Shown here: positions 1 to 9,280 of the stretch, one piece after another
Layout: every line of letters begins with the position of its first letter
Numbering within the stretch: position 1 is the first letter of the stretch
Assembly (NCBI GenBank): GCA_946885435.1
Contig: CAMPGL010000002.1
Span: forward strand, 1 to 46,257
Reading direction: 5' to 3'
Source: an uncultured Brevundimonas sp.
Lineage (GTDB): Bacteria; Pseudomonadota; Alphaproteobacteria; Caulobacterales; Caulobacteraceae
Length of the DNA stretch: 46,257 bases
Program-made: the position numbers and the translations under genes
The notes under the pieces: generated by a model
The model's input: only the letters and a program-made list of their open reading frames with translations
Databases searched by the model: none
What the model was told of the DNA's origin: nothing

Positions 1-1590
1 ACGCTGCGCAAGATGCGCTGCGAGAGCCTGGAGGAGATCATCGCCCTGATCTCGCTCTATCGGCCGGGCCCGATGGAGATGATCGACACCTACGTCGACC
101 GGAAGTTCGGCCGCCAGACGCCGGACATGCTCCATCCCAAGCTGGAGCCGGTGCTGAAGGAGACCTACGGCGTCATAATTTACCAGGAACAGGTGATGCA
201 GATCGCCCAGATCCTGTCGGGCTACAGCCTGGGCGAGGCCGACCTGCTTCGCCGCGCCATGGGCAAGAAGAAGCCCGAAGAGATGGCCAAGCAGAAGCAG
301 CGCTTCATGCGTGGCGCCGAGGAGAACCAGGTCCCGGCCAGCCAGGCTGACTTCATCTTCGAACTCGTGGCCAAGTTCGCCGGCTACGGCTTCAATAAGT
401 CCCACGCCGCGGCCTACGCCCTGATCTCGTTCCAGACGGGCTATCTGAAGGCGCACCATCCGGTCGAGTTCATCGCCGCCTCGATGAGCCTCGATATCTC
501 GAACACGGACAAGCTGGCGGTCTTCTACCAGGACGCTCGCCGCTTCGAGGTGACGGTCCGGCCGCCCGACATCAACCGCTCGATGGCCGACTTCGACGTC
601 GAGCATGGCGAGATCCTCTATGCGCTGGGCGCCGTGCGGAACGTCGGCATGGAGGCGATGAAGAGCGTCGTCGAGGCGCGCCAGGTGGGCGGGCCGTTCA
701 CCGACATCTTCGACTTCCTGGAGCGGATGGACCCGCGCGCCGTCAACAAGCGGGCGCTGGAGAACCTGGCGCGCGCCGGGGCCTTCGACTCGATCCATCC
801 CAACCGCCGTCAGCTCGTGGAGAATGCGGACCTGTTGATGGCCTACGCCCAGTCGGTGGCGGCCGAGCGGGCCTCGTCGCAGGTCAGCCTGTTTGGCGAA
901 GACCAGGCTGACGCCGCCCGGCCGCGGCTGTCGCGGGTCGAGGACTGGGTCGGGCCGGACCGACTGGACGAGGAGTTCTCGGCGGTCGGCTACTACCTCT
1001 CGGGTCACCCGCTGGAGGACATGATCGCGGTGCTGCGCAGGAAGCGCGTGACCCTGATCGCCGAGGCCATCCCTCAGGCGGAATCCGGTCAGGCCGAGGC
1101 CTTCCGCATGGCCGGCATGGTCCGGCGCCGTCAGGAACGAGCCAGCGCCCGCACCGGGGAGAAGTTCGCCTTCGTGTCCTTTTCCGACCCGACTGGGGAG
1201 TTCGAGGTCCTCTTCCCGCCCGAACAGCTGCGCCGCTGCCGCGAGGTGCTTGAGCCGGGCGCCGCCGTGATCCTGAACGTGCGAGCGAAGGCGTCGGATG
1301 GCGAGGTTCGCTTCTTCGGCGACGCCGCCGAGCGCATCGATTCCGTCATAGACGACGCGGCCGCCGGCCTGCGGGTTCACCTCTCGCCAAAGTCGGTCGA
1401 GCTGGAGTCCATCAAGAAGCGCCTGGCGCCCGCCGCGAGCGCCAAGGGAGGCGGAGAGATCACCCTCGTCGCCGCGCTGGACGGCAAGGCGGAGGTCGAG
1501 ATGCGGCTGCCGGGCCGCTACCGGCTGGACGCCTCGCTCAGGGGCGCGCTGAAGGCCGCGCAGGGTGTGCTGATGCTGGAGGATGCCTGA
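1..1590 (+). CDS. dnaE: DNA polymerase III alpha subunit, C-terminal part (5' truncated by window edge)
   Basis: Catalytic subunit of the replicative DNA polymerase III holoenzyme. Only the last ~529 residues are present; the frame is open to base 1, so the start lies outside the window. Visible blocks are [36 protein letters not shown] and [13 protein letters not shown], the family's fingers region. A helix-hairpin-helix region and a C-terminal OB-fold ([11 protein letters not shown]... [17 protein letters not shown]) follow. The QVSLF segment at window residue ~294 fits an internal sliding-clamp binding motif. The QVSLFGE block and overall layout fit replicative DnaE1 rather than mutagenic DnaE2. 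The stop overlaps the next start by one base (TGATG). Confidence 0.96.
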   Translation, partial: TLRKMRCESLEEIIALISLYRPGPMEMIDTYVDRKFGRQTPDMLHPKLEPVLKETYGVIIYQEQVMQIAQILSGYSLGEADLLRRAMGKKKPEEMAKQKQRFMRGAEENQVPASQADFIFELVAKFAGYGFNKSHAAAYALISFQTGYLKAHHPVEFIAASMSLDISNTDKLAVFYQDARRFEVTVRPPDINRSMADFDVEHGEILYALGAVRNVGMEAMKSVVEARQVGGPFTDIFDFLERMDPRAVNKRALENLARAGAFDSIHPNRRQLVENADLLMAYAQSVAAERASSQVSLFGEDQADAARPRLSRVEDWVGPDRLDEEFSAVGYYLSGHPLEDMIAVLRRKRVTLIAEAIPQAESGQAEAFRMAGMVRRRQERASARTGEKFAFVSFSDPTGEFEVLFPPEQLRRCREVLEPGAAVILNVRAKASDGEVRFFGDAAERIDSVIDDAAAGLRVHLSPKSVELESIKKRLAPAASAKGGGEITLVAALDGKAEVEMRLPGRYRLDASLRGALKAAQGVLMLEDA

Positions 1591-1943
1591 TGGAGACCCA
1601 CAAAGGGACCTGTCACTGCGGCGCAGTGGCCTATGAGGCTGAGCTCGACCTCGGCCAGGTCATCGAGTGCGACTGCACTCACTGCTACGCCAAGGGCTTC
1701 CAGCTGAGCTTTACGACACCCGACCGGTTCCGCCTGCTCAGCGGCCAAGAGCGGCTGACGAAGTACCAGTTCAACCAGCACGTCATCGATCATCTCTTCT
1801 GCTCGACCTGCGGAGTGCAGCCGTTCGGGCGAGGCACGGGACCGGACGGACGCGAGATGGTGGCGGTCAACGTCCGCACCCTACAGGACGTCGAGCCATA
1901 TTCGGTGGCGACACAACGATTTCCGGGACGAGCGAAGCTTTAG
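1590..1943 (+). CDS. GFA/CENP-V family zinc-binding protein
   Basis: A 117-residue protein of the glutathione-dependent formaldehyde-activating (GFA) fold. It has the family cysteine pattern: CHC at residues 8-10, C-D-C-T-H-C at 27-32 and CSTCG at 71-75, which normally bind two structural or catalytic zinc ions. Most members have no proven substrate and the formaldehyde role is doubtful for many, so no reaction is assigned. The ATG overlaps the dnaE stop by one base, which suggests translational coupling. It converges on recG with a gap of only 4 bases and no visible terminator. Confidence 0.85.
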   Translation: METHKGTCHCGAVAYEAELDLGQVIECDCTHCYAKGFQLSFTTPDRFRLLSGQERLTKYQFNQHVIDHLFCSTCGVQPFGRGTGPDGREMVAVNVRTLQDVEPYSVATQRFPGRAKL

Positions 1944-1947
1944 GGCG

Positions 1948-4044
1948 TCAGTCCGCCTTGTCAGACCTGTCCGGGCGCCAGTCGAATAGCTCCGAGAGCA
2001 CCTTGATCGCCTCGCCGCGCGGCGTCTGGAGCGCCGGGTCGTTGCGCAGAACCAGCCGCGCATCGTCCGCAGCGGCGAGCAGCAGGTCGCGGTGGGCCAC
2101 CGGGTCGGCGAAACGGTAGGCGGGCAGGCCGGCCTGGCGCAGGCCGAGCGGATCGCCGCCGCCACGCATGGCCCAGTCCTGTTCGGCGATGAGAAAGCCG
2201 TCCTCGGTGGCGCGGATGGTCTCCAGGCGGGCCGAAGCGATCTGCGACAGCGGCGGATCATAGAGCAGCAGGCAGGCGCTCTTGGCCGAGCCGCGCCCCA
2301 CGCGGCCGCGCAACTGGTGCAACTGGGCCAGCCCGAAACGCTCGGCCTGTTCTATGATCATGATCGAGGCGTTCGGCACATCGACGCCGACCTCGACGAC
2401 TGTAGTCGCGACCAGCAGTGAGATGTCGCCAGCGGCGAAGGCCGCCATGACCGCCTCGCGCTCAGCGCCCGGCATTTGGCCGTGCACCAAGCCGACCCGA
2501 GGGCCAAAGCGCTCGCGTAGCGACTTAGCCCGCGCCTCGGCCGAGGCGAGGTCGATGGTCTCGTTCTCGGCGACCAGCGGACAGATCCAGTAGGCCTGGG
2601 CGCCGGCGGCGATGGCCTCCTGCAGTCGGCCCAGAACGGCATCCATCCGCGAGGTCGGCACGGCGCTGGTGGCGATGGGCTGGCGGCCCGGCGGCTTTTC
2701 GTCGAGGCGCGAGACGTCCAGGTCGCCGTACTGGGTCAGCTCGAGCGTGCGCGGAATGGGCGTCGCCGACATGGTCAGCAGGTGCGCGCCGCCTTCGCCC
2801 GCGCCCGCCTTGGCCTGCAGGAGATTGCGCTGGGCCACGCCGAAGCGGTGCTGTTCGTCGACGACGGCGAGGCCGAGGTTGTGGAAGGCGACCTTCTCCT
2901 GGAACAGGGCGTGGGTGCCGATGGCGATGGAGATGGTGCCGTCGGCCAGTCCGCGCAGCCTGGCGGCTCGCCCTTCCCGGTCGCGGCCAATCAGGAGCGC
3001 GACCGACACGCCCGCCTTTTCGAGATCGGGAGCCAGGCGTTCGCAGTGCTGGCGCGCGAGGATTTCGGTCGGCGCCATCAGGGCGGCCTGGAAGCCGGAG
3101 TCGACGGCCGCGCCCATGGCCAGTAGGGCCACCGCCGTCTTGCCCGATCCCACGTCCCCTTGCAGGAGCCGGCCCATACGCTGGCCTGACGCCAGGTCGG
3201 CGCGGATTTCCTCGACGGCGCGGGCCTGGGCGCCCGTCAAGGCGAAGGGCAGGGCGGTCAGCAACCGCTCGGAGACCGGGCCGGGACGCAGAACCGGCGC
3301 GGCCAGGGCGCGCCGTGCGCTCTTACGCTGGGCCAGGGCCAGCTGGTGCGCCAGAAGTTCGTCATAGGCCAGCCGGCTGCGGGCGGGGGATGTGGCCTCG
3401 AGGTCGGCTTCAGTGCTGGGCGCATGGGTCGTCGCCAGGGCGGCGCGCCAGCCCGGCCAGTTTTTGCGCGCCAGCCACGCCGGCTCCTGCCATTCCGGCA
3501 GTTCGGGCGCCTTCGACAGTGCGTCGAGCGCCAGCTTGCGAACCTGCCGCGAGCTCAGGTTGGCGGTCGCGGGGTAGACGGCTTCCGTCACGGGAATCTC
3601 GGTCGCCCGCTCAGGCGGCAGGACATAGTCGGGGTGCGGGATCTGCACCTCGGACCCGAACCGCTCGGCCTTGCCGCTGACGACGCGTTTGGCGCCTGGC
3701 GGCAGGCTCTTCAGCAGGGAGTCGCCGTAGGTCCTGAAGTAGACGAGGTGGACATAGCCCGCCTCGTCGAAGGCGCGGACCTTGTAGGGTACGCCCGGTT
3801 TGGCCGAGGGAAAGTGCCGGTCGATCTCGACCGACAGGATGACGACTTCGCCCTCCTGCGCCTGGGTCGACAGGGTGCGGCGCCTCCGGATCAGGTTGTG
3901 CGGCAGGGTGAAGAGCACGTCGCGCACGTGCGGGCCGCCCGCGACGCGCAGGACCGCGGGCCGAACGCGCGCCCCCACGCCCTTCAGCGTCTCAATATCA
4001 GCGAAGAGCGGAAACAGAATCTCCGGCCGCATGTTCATGACCAT
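1948..4044 (-). CDS. recG: ATP-dependent DNA helicase RecG
   Basis: Branch-migration helicase that remodels stalled forks and Holliday junctions. The 698-residue length is normal. An N-terminal wedge/OB domain covers roughly residues 60-160. Walker A is GDVGSGKT at 296-303, the DEQH box is at 396-399, and later SF2 motifs include TMSATPIPRTL and QLRGRVGRG. The C-terminal block RGGGDPLGLRQAG is typical of RecG. The start could also be the third Met (about 4032, MRPEILFPLF), which fits the usual N-terminus. It is divergent from sdhE across a 72-base gap and convergent with the GFA gene. Confidence 0.97.
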   Translation of the reverse strand: MVMNMRPEILFPLFADIETLKGVGARVRPAVLRVAGGPHVRDVLFTLPHNLIRRRRTLSTQAQEGEVVILSVEIDRHFPSAKPGVPYKVRAFDEAGYVHLVYFRTYGDSLLKSLPPGAKRVVSGKAERFGSEVQIPHPDYVLPPERATEIPVTEAVYPATANLSSRQVRKLALDALSKAPELPEWQEPAWLARKNWPGWRAALATTHAPSTEADLEATSPARSRLAYDELLAHQLALAQRKSARRALAAPVLRPGPVSERLLTALPFALTGAQARAVEEIRADLASGQRMGRLLQGDVGSGKTAVALLAMGAAVDSGFQAALMAPTEILARQHCERLAPDLEKAGVSVALLIGRDREGRAARLRGLADGTISIAIGTHALFQEKVAFHNLGLAVVDEQHRFGVAQRNLLQAKAGAGEGGAHLLTMSATPIPRTLELTQYGDLDVSRLDEKPPGRQPIATSAVPTSRMDAVLGRLQEAIAAGAQAYWICPLVAENETIDLASAEARAKSLRERFGPRVGLVHGQMPGAEREAVMAAFAAGDISLLVATTVVEVGVDVPNASIMIIEQAERFGLAQLHQLRGRVGRGSAKSACLLLYDPPLSQIASARLETIRATEDGFLIAEQDWAMRGGGDPLGLRQAGLPAYRFADPVAHRDLLLAAADDARLVLRNDPALQTPRGEAIKVLSELFDWRPDRSDKAD

Positions 4045-4116
4045 AGCGGCTGGCGCACCGGCCTAGGAGCGCCTATTTCGAGCGCCCTGAACTGACTTAG
4101 CGGACGGACAAAACCG

Positions 4117-4410
4117 GTGGCCGAGGCCGACTCACGCCTGTCGAAACTGCGATACCGGGCGTGGCGCCGGGGCTTTCGCGAAGCGGATCTGATCCTGGGG
4201 CCATTCGCGGACTTGCGTCTGGAGACAATGAGCCCGTCTGAGCTGGACGCCTTCGAGGCGTTGCTGGACGTCCCCGATCAGGATCTCTACGGCTGGATCA
4301 TGGGGCGCGAGCCGCCCGAGCCGCGCCACGACGGGCCGGTGCTCGCCGCCGTCATCGCCTTCCGCGAGGAGGCCCGCACCGTCCTCGGCCCCGACAGGCT
4401 GGGCGGCTGA
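4117..4410 (+). CDS. sdhE: Succinate dehydrogenase assembly factor SdhE (DUF339)
   Basis: A 97-residue protein of the SdhE/Sdh5 family, which promotes covalent flavin attachment to the SdhA subunit of succinate dehydrogenase. The diagnostic RGxRE motif appears as RRGFREADLILG near residue 17, and the DVPDQDLYGWIMG block near residue 51 is the family's second conserved stretch. The start is GTG at 4117; no upstream ATG is in frame close by. It ends two bases before mfd, so the two are almost certainly cotranscribed, although their roles (respiration and repair) differ. Confidence 0.93.
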   Translation: MAEADSRLSKLRYRAWRRGFREADLILGPFADLRLETMSPSELDAFEALLDVPDQDLYGWIMGREPPEPRHDGPVLAAVIAFREEARTVLGPDRLGG

Positions 4411-4412
4411 CG

Positions 4413-7400
4413 GTGAAGGACACGGATCGTATCGCCAAGGCCGAAGCCGGGCTGGAGCTGGCCGGCACGCCGGAGGGCTTCGACGCCCTGGTTGCCGCCG
4501 ACCTGATGCGCGCGCGAGGCGGCCTGGCCCTGTTCGTGGCGCGCGACCTGCCGCGCGCCAACGCCTTCGCCGACAGCCTGGCCTTCTTCGGGCCTGAGAT
4601 CGAGGTGGTGCGCCTGCCGGCCTGGGACTGCCTGCCCTATGACCGGATCAGCCCGTCGCCGGGCGTCGCCGCGGAGCGGATGGCCACCCTGACCCGGCTG
4701 GCGCGCAACTCGAAGAGCGAGAGACCTCTAGTCGTGGTGACCACGGCCAACGCCGCGGTTCAGCGCACGCCGCCGCGCGAGGCCATGGAACGCGCCGCCT
4801 GGTCGACCAAGGTCGGCCGTGTCGTCGACATCACCGAGCTGGAGCGCCACTTCGCCGTCAACGGCTACCAGCGCGCCTCCACCGTCTCGGACCGGGGCGA
4901 GTGCGCCATACGGGGCGGCGTCATCGACGTCTTCCCGCCGGGCGCCGAAGAGCCGGTGCGGCTGGACCTGTTCGGCGACACGCTGGAATCGATCCGGGCC
5001 TTCGATCCCGAGACTCAGCGCTCGACGAAGCAGCTGACCGAAGTCGAACTGCTGCCGGTGTCGGAAATCCTGCTCGACGCCGAAACGGTGTCGCGCTTCC
5101 GCACGCGCTGGCTGGAGCTGTTCGGCGCCGGCGGCGACGACCCGATCTACGCCGCCGTATCCGAGGGCGTGCGCCGCCAGGGCCTGGAGCACTGGCTGCC
5201 GCTGCTGCACGAGCGGCTGGAGACGGTGTTCGACTATCTGCCGGGCGACGCCGTCGTTCTGCTCGACGCCCAGGCCGAGGACGCCCGCGACGAGCGCCTC
5301 GCCATGATCGAGGACGCATACGAGGCGCGCCGGGAAATGAGCAGGGGCAAGGGCCAGCCCGCCTATCACGCGTTGGAGCCCAAGGCGCTCTACCTGACCC
5401 GCGACGAATGGGCCGAGCGGCTGTCGATCCGGCCCTGGCGGAAGTTTTCGCCCATCCACAACGACGGCCAGAACGTCATCGACCTCGGCGGGGTGCAGGG
5501 CCGGACCTTCGCCGCAGAGCGCGCGCAGGACAGCGTCAACCTGTTCGAAGCGGTCACCGCCCACGCGCAGGCTCTACAGAAGGACGGCAAGCGCGTCCTG
5601 TTCGCCTCGTGGACCGAGGGCGCGTCCGAGCGGCTCGGCTCCATGCTGGCCGACCACGGCCTGGGCGAGACGGCGCTGGCCAGGGACTGGGCCAGGGCCC
5701 GGGCGAGCAAGGCCGACAAGCCGCAGCGAATCGTCCTGCCGGTCGAGCACGGCTTCGTCGCCGGCGACCTGGCGGTCATCTCCGAGACGGACATCCTGGG
5801 TGACCGCCTGGCCCGGCCGAGGAAGAAGCGGCGCGCGGCGAACTTCCTGGCGGAGGCCTCGGGTCTCAGCCCCGGCGACCTGGTCGTTCACATCGACCAC
5901 GGCATCGGCCGCTATGACGGGCTCAAGACGCTTGAGGTCCAGGACGCGCCGCACGACTGCCTGGAGCTGCAGTACGCCGCCGAGGCCAAGCTCTATCTGC
6001 CGGTCGAGAACATCGACCTGCTGACCCGCTACGGCTCCGAGAGCGAGGGCGTCACGCTGGACCGGCTCGGCGGCGCGGCCTGGCAGGCGCGCAAGGCGAA
6101 GGCCAAGGCCAGGCTGCGGGACATGGCCGAAGGCCTCATCGCCCTGGCCGCCAAGCGTGCGCTGCGCACCGGCGAGGCGGTCGATCCTCCGCGCGGCCTG
6201 TTCGACGAGTTCTGCGCCCGTTTCCCGTACGAGGAGACCGAGGACCAGCTCAACGCCATCGGCGACGTGCTCGGCGACCTGGCCAAGGGCCAGCCGATGG
6301 ATCGGCTGATCTGCGGCGACGTAGGCTTCGGCAAAACGGAAGTGGCGCTGCGCGCCGCCTTCGTCAGCGCCATGAGCGGCAAGCAGGTCGCGGTCGTCTG
6401 CCCGACGACGCTGCTGGCGCGCCAGCATTTCAAGACCTTCGCCGACCGCTTCGCCGGCTGGCCTGTGAAGATCCGGAAGCTGTCGCGCATGGTGGGAACG
6501 AAGGAGGCCGCTGAGACCCGCACGGGCCTGAAGGCCGGCGAGATCGACATCGTCGTGGGCACCCACGCGGTGCTGTCCGAACAGGTCGGCTTCAAGGACC
6601 TCGGGCTGGTGATCGTCGACGAGGAGCAGCACTTCGGCGTCAAGCACAAGGAGCGGCTGAAGGCGCTGCGCGCCGACGTGCACATGCTGACGCTGACAGC
6701 CACGCCGATACCGCGCACCCTGCAACTGGCGCTTTCGGGGATCCGCGAGATGTCGATCATCGCGACCCCGCCGGTCGATCGCCTGGCGGTGCGGACCTAC
6801 ATCGTCCCGTTCGATCCGGTGACGGTGCGCGAGGCGCTGCTGCGCGAGAAGTACCGCGGCGGCCAAGCCTATTACGTCGCGCCGCGCCTGTCGGACCTGC
6901 CCGAGATCGAGCGCTACCTGCGCGAGCAGGTGCCCGAGGTGAAGGTCGCTGTGGGCCACGGCCAGATGTCCGCCACCCAGCTTGAGGGCGTCATGGGCGC
7001 CTTCTACGAGGGCGAGTTCGATGTCCTGCTGTCGACGACCATCGTCGAGAGCGGGCTGGACGTACCGGCGGCCAACACCCTGATCGTGCACCGCGCCGAC
7101 ATGTTCGGCCTGGCCCAGCTCTATCAGTTGCGCGGACGCGTGGGCCGGTCCAAGGCGCGGGCCTTCGCCTATCTGACCACGCCTCCGAACAAGGCCCTGA
7201 CCGTCGGAGCGGAGCGACGCCTACGCGTGCTTCAGTCGCTCGACAGCCTGGGCGCGGGCTTCCAGCTGGCCAGCCACGACCTCGACATCCGCGGCGGCGG
7301 CAACCTGCTCGGCGAGGAGCAGTCGGGCCACATCAAGGAGGTCGGCGTCGAGCTCTACCAGCAGATGCTGGAGGACGCGGTTCAGGCGCTGAAGTCCCAG

Positions 7401-7883
7401 TCCGGCGAGGAGCTTGAAGACGCGCGCGGCTGGTCGCCCCAGATCAACGCCGGGGCGGCGGTGCTCATCCCCGAGGACTATGTCCCGGACCTGAACGTGC
7501 GTCTGGCGCTCTACCGCCGCCTGTCCGAGGCCGAGAAGCTGGAGGATCGCGAGTCCCTCGCTGCCGAGTTGATCGACCGGTTTGGCCCGCTGCCGCCCGA
7601 GGCCGCGCAGCTGCTGAAGGTCGTGGGCGTGAAGGGCCTGTGCCGTCAGGCGAACGTCGCCAAGATCGACGTGGGTCCCAAGGGCGCCGTCGTGGCCTTC
7701 CGCAACGACGTCTTCTCCAACCCCGCCGGGCTGGTTCAGCTGATCCAGTCGGGCGGCGGCGCGTGGAAAGTGCGGCCCGACCAGAAGGTCGTCGTCAAGG
7801 GCGAGTGGCCGACGGCCCAGGATCGGCTGGAGGCCGCGGAACGGATCGTCGGCCGCCTGGCTAAGGTGGCGTTCGCGGCCTAG
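4413..7883 (+). CDS. mfd: Transcription-repair coupling factor Mfd
   Basis: ATP-dependent DNA translocase that removes RNA polymerase stalled at lesions and recruits UvrA. The full-length protein (1156 residues) has an N-terminal UvrB-like module, an RNA-polymerase-interacting (CarD-like) domain around residues 480-570 (LSPGDLVVHIDHGIGRY) and a RecG-like translocase. Walker A is GDVGFGKT at 635-642 and a DEEQ box lies near 735. SF2 motifs TLTATPIPRTLQLAL and QLRGRVGRS are present, with a C-terminal TRCF domain. The start is GTG, two bases after sdhE. The stop TAG is the complement of the popA-like stop: both genes end in the same CTAG (7880-7883). Confidence 0.97.
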   Translation: MKDTDRIAKAEAGLELAGTPEGFDALVAADLMRARGGLALFVARDLPRANAFADSLAFFGPEIEVVRLPAWDCLPYDRISPSPGVAAERMATLTRLARNSKSERPLVVVTTANAAVQRTPPREAMERAAWSTKVGRVVDITELERHFAVNGYQRASTVSDRGECAIRGGVIDVFPPGAEEPVRLDLFGDTLESIRAFDPETQRSTKQLTEVELLPVSEILLDAETVSRFRTRWLELFGAGGDDPIYAAVSEGVRRQGLEHWLPLLHERLETVFDYLPGDAVVLLDAQAEDARDERLAMIEDAYEARREMSRGKGQPAYHALEPKALYLTRDEWAERLSIRPWRKFSPIHNDGQNVIDLGGVQGRTFAAERAQDSVNLFEAVTAHAQALQKDGKRVLFASWTEGASERLGSMLADHGLGETALARDWARARASKADKPQRIVLPVEHGFVAGDLAVISETDILGDRLARPRKKRRAANFLAEASGLSPGDLVVHIDHGIGRYDGLKTLEVQDAPHDCLELQYAAEAKLYLPVENIDLLTRYGSESEGVTLDRLGGAAWQARKAKAKARLRDMAEGLIALAAKRALRTGEAVDPPRGLFDEFCARFPYEETEDQLNAIGDVLGDLAKGQPMDRLICGDVGFGKTEVALRAAFVSAMSGKQVAVVCPTTLLARQHFKTFADRFAGWPVKIRKLSRMVGTKEAAETRTGLKAGEIDIVVGTHAVLSEQVGFKDLGLVIVDEEQHFGVKHKERLKALRADVHMLTLTATPIPRTLQLALSGIREMSIIATPPVDRLAVRTYIVPFDPVTVREALLREKYRGGQAYYVAPRLSDLPEIERYLREQVPEVKVAVGHGQMSATQLEGVMGAFYEGEFDVLLSTTIVESGLDVPAANTLIVHRADMFGLAQLYQLRGRVGRSKARAFAYLTTPPNKALTVGAERRLRVLQSLDSLGAGFQLASHDLDIRGGGNLLGEEQSGHIKEVGVELYQQMLEDAVQALKSQSGEELEDARGWSPQINAGAAVLIPEDYVPDLNVRLALYRRLSEAEKLEDRESLAAELIDRFGPLPPEAAQLLKVVGVKGLCRQANVAKIDVGPKGAVVAFRNDVFSNPAGLVQLIQSGGGAWKVRPDQKVVVKGEWPTAQDRLEAAERIVGRLAKVAFAA

Positions 7884-9172
7884 GCCGATGACCGCGCGTT
7901 CAGCGCGGCGCGCTCCAGCAAGGACACCGGGCTTTCGGTCGGCATGCGCTCGGCCTCGCCGATGTCGAACTCGACCACGAACGGCGTCTTGTCCTCGCCG
8001 GCGTGGAAGGCCGTGCAGCCGATGACAGCCGCGATCCGTTCGCTGACGAGCCGCGCCTGACCCAGCCGTGTCGCAGGCAGCGCCAGCGCGAAGGTTTCCG
8101 GTGACAGGCGCGCGGCGGTGTCCTCGGCGCGGACCAGGCGCGAGATCATCGCTCCGATCTGCGGCATCGCGCGGTCGACCCAGCCGCCCTTGCGGGCCTC
8201 GGCGACGGCGCCGCGGTCGGCGACCCTGAGCACGCACACGGACAGCGGCCGGTTTCGAAGGCTCGCGGCATGGCTGATCCGCGTCAGATGCGCGGCGAAG
8301 AGTTCGCGGGTGAACAGGCCCGTCGACGGGTCCATCAGCCCGGAGTGGCGGGCCTTTTCCAGGGCTTCGCGCACATGGTTGTGGCGGCGGAAGGCGTCGG
8401 CCAGGGCCAGCACCCGCGCAGCGGTCTCCTCGACCGGCGCGTCCGGGGAGGCGACGTCCGCGACACCCCGGTTGAAGACCTCCGAGAGGTTTATCTCTTC
8501 GTCCGACCGGACGTAGAGCACCACGGGGAGATGATAGAGGCGGGTGTTCCGCTTGATGCCGGATGCGATGGAGAGCGCCTCGGCCCGCTTCTCGCCGCCC
8601 CAGAGCAGCACGCCGTCGAACTCGCGCTCATGCAGATAGTCGAAGGCCGTGTAGGGGGTGAGAGCCGCGGTCAGCTCCACCTCTTCCTTTTGCAGGACGT
8701 TCGAGAGCGCCAGGAAGCGCGGGTCCGGTTCGCCCACGGTCAGGATGCGGCGCGGCCCGCGGATCTGGTCGAGCGCCAGGCGCGCGCCGCGTTCCTCGAA
8801 GGTCTGCCGACGCAGTTCGAACTCTTCGCCCGAGACCGCCGCACGCACCAGCTGTTCCAGCCTGAGCGCCGCCTGGGCGGGATGCGCCGGCGGGGTCATC
8901 AGCAGGTCGGCGTCCTCGATCGGATGACCCAGGGCGACCACGGGGATGCGTCGGGCGCCGGCGGCCTCGCGCAGCCGCGCGACGGCGCCCGTCTCGCCCG
9001 ACCGGGAATCGATGATGGCGGCTTCGAGCTCGAGATCCGCGACGGCGCGCTCTGCCGATTCGAGCGAGCGTGCGGTCACGGTTCCCCAGCCGAGCGCGTC
9101 CAGGCCATCGGCCAGCGGGGCGGCGAGGTCATCCTCCGCTGCGAGGAGGAGAACGCGGGCTCTAGGCTGCAC
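7880..9172 (-). CDS. popA: PopA-like cyclic-di-GMP effector (two receiver domains plus degenerate GGDEF)
   Basis: A 430-residue protein with two receiver-like domains (about 1-115 and 140-260) and a GGDEF-fold domain (about 265-430). The catalytic GGDEF signature is replaced by SPETF at 357-361, so it should not synthesise c-di-GMP. The inhibitory-site motif RxxD is intact (RAED, 348-351) with the canonical five-residue spacing. This matches Caulobacter PopA, which binds c-di-GMP and helps deliver CtrA to ClpXP at the cell pole. Receiver 1 keeps a candidate phospho-acceptor Asp55 but has Pro where the conserved Lys is expected; receiver 2 has Trp in place of the Asp. The PopA name rests on architecture and motifs; another degenerate PleD paralogue is possible. 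Confidence 0.8.
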   Translation of the reverse strand: MQPRARVLLLAAEDDLAAPLADGLDALGWGTVTARSLESAERAVADLELEAAIIDSRSGETGAVARLREAAGARRIPVVALGHPIEDADLLMTPPAHPAQAALRLEQLVRAAVSGEEFELRRQTFEERGARLALDQIRGPRRILTVGEPDPRFLALSNVLQKEEVELTAALTPYTAFDYLHEREFDGVLLWGGEKRAEALSIASGIKRNTRLYHLPVVLYVRSDEEINLSEVFNRGVADVASPDAPVEETAARVLALADAFRRHNHVREALEKARHSGLMDPSTGLFTRELFAAHLTRISHAASLRNRPLSVCVLRVADRGAVAEARKGGWVDRAMPQIGAMISRLVRAEDTAARLSPETFALALPATRLGQARLVSERIAAVIGCTAFHAGEDKTPFVVEFDIGEAERMPTESPVSLLERAALNARSSA

Positions 9173-9280
9173 GGAAGGGGTCGTCTCCAGGGCGCGAAGC
9201 GGAACGAGTCAGGTCTTACGCCAAGCCGCGGCCAAAGGGTATCGGCGACCCCAGTCTTGATTACGGCGACAAAACGGCCG

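Noticed and set aside
1667..2119. Plus-strand frame overlapping the GFA gene and the recG end
   Set aside because: Arg-rich shadow without domain motifs; the GFA cysteine pattern lies in the other frame.
8090..8131. Active diguanylate cyclase call for the 7880-9172 gene
   Set aside because: The GGDEF signature is SPETF, lacking the residues needed for GTP and metal binding.
8270..9280. Long upstream extension of the BrkB-family gene
   Set aside because: It is the complement of the popA-like gene, and a 337-residue extension is not part of the BrkB family.
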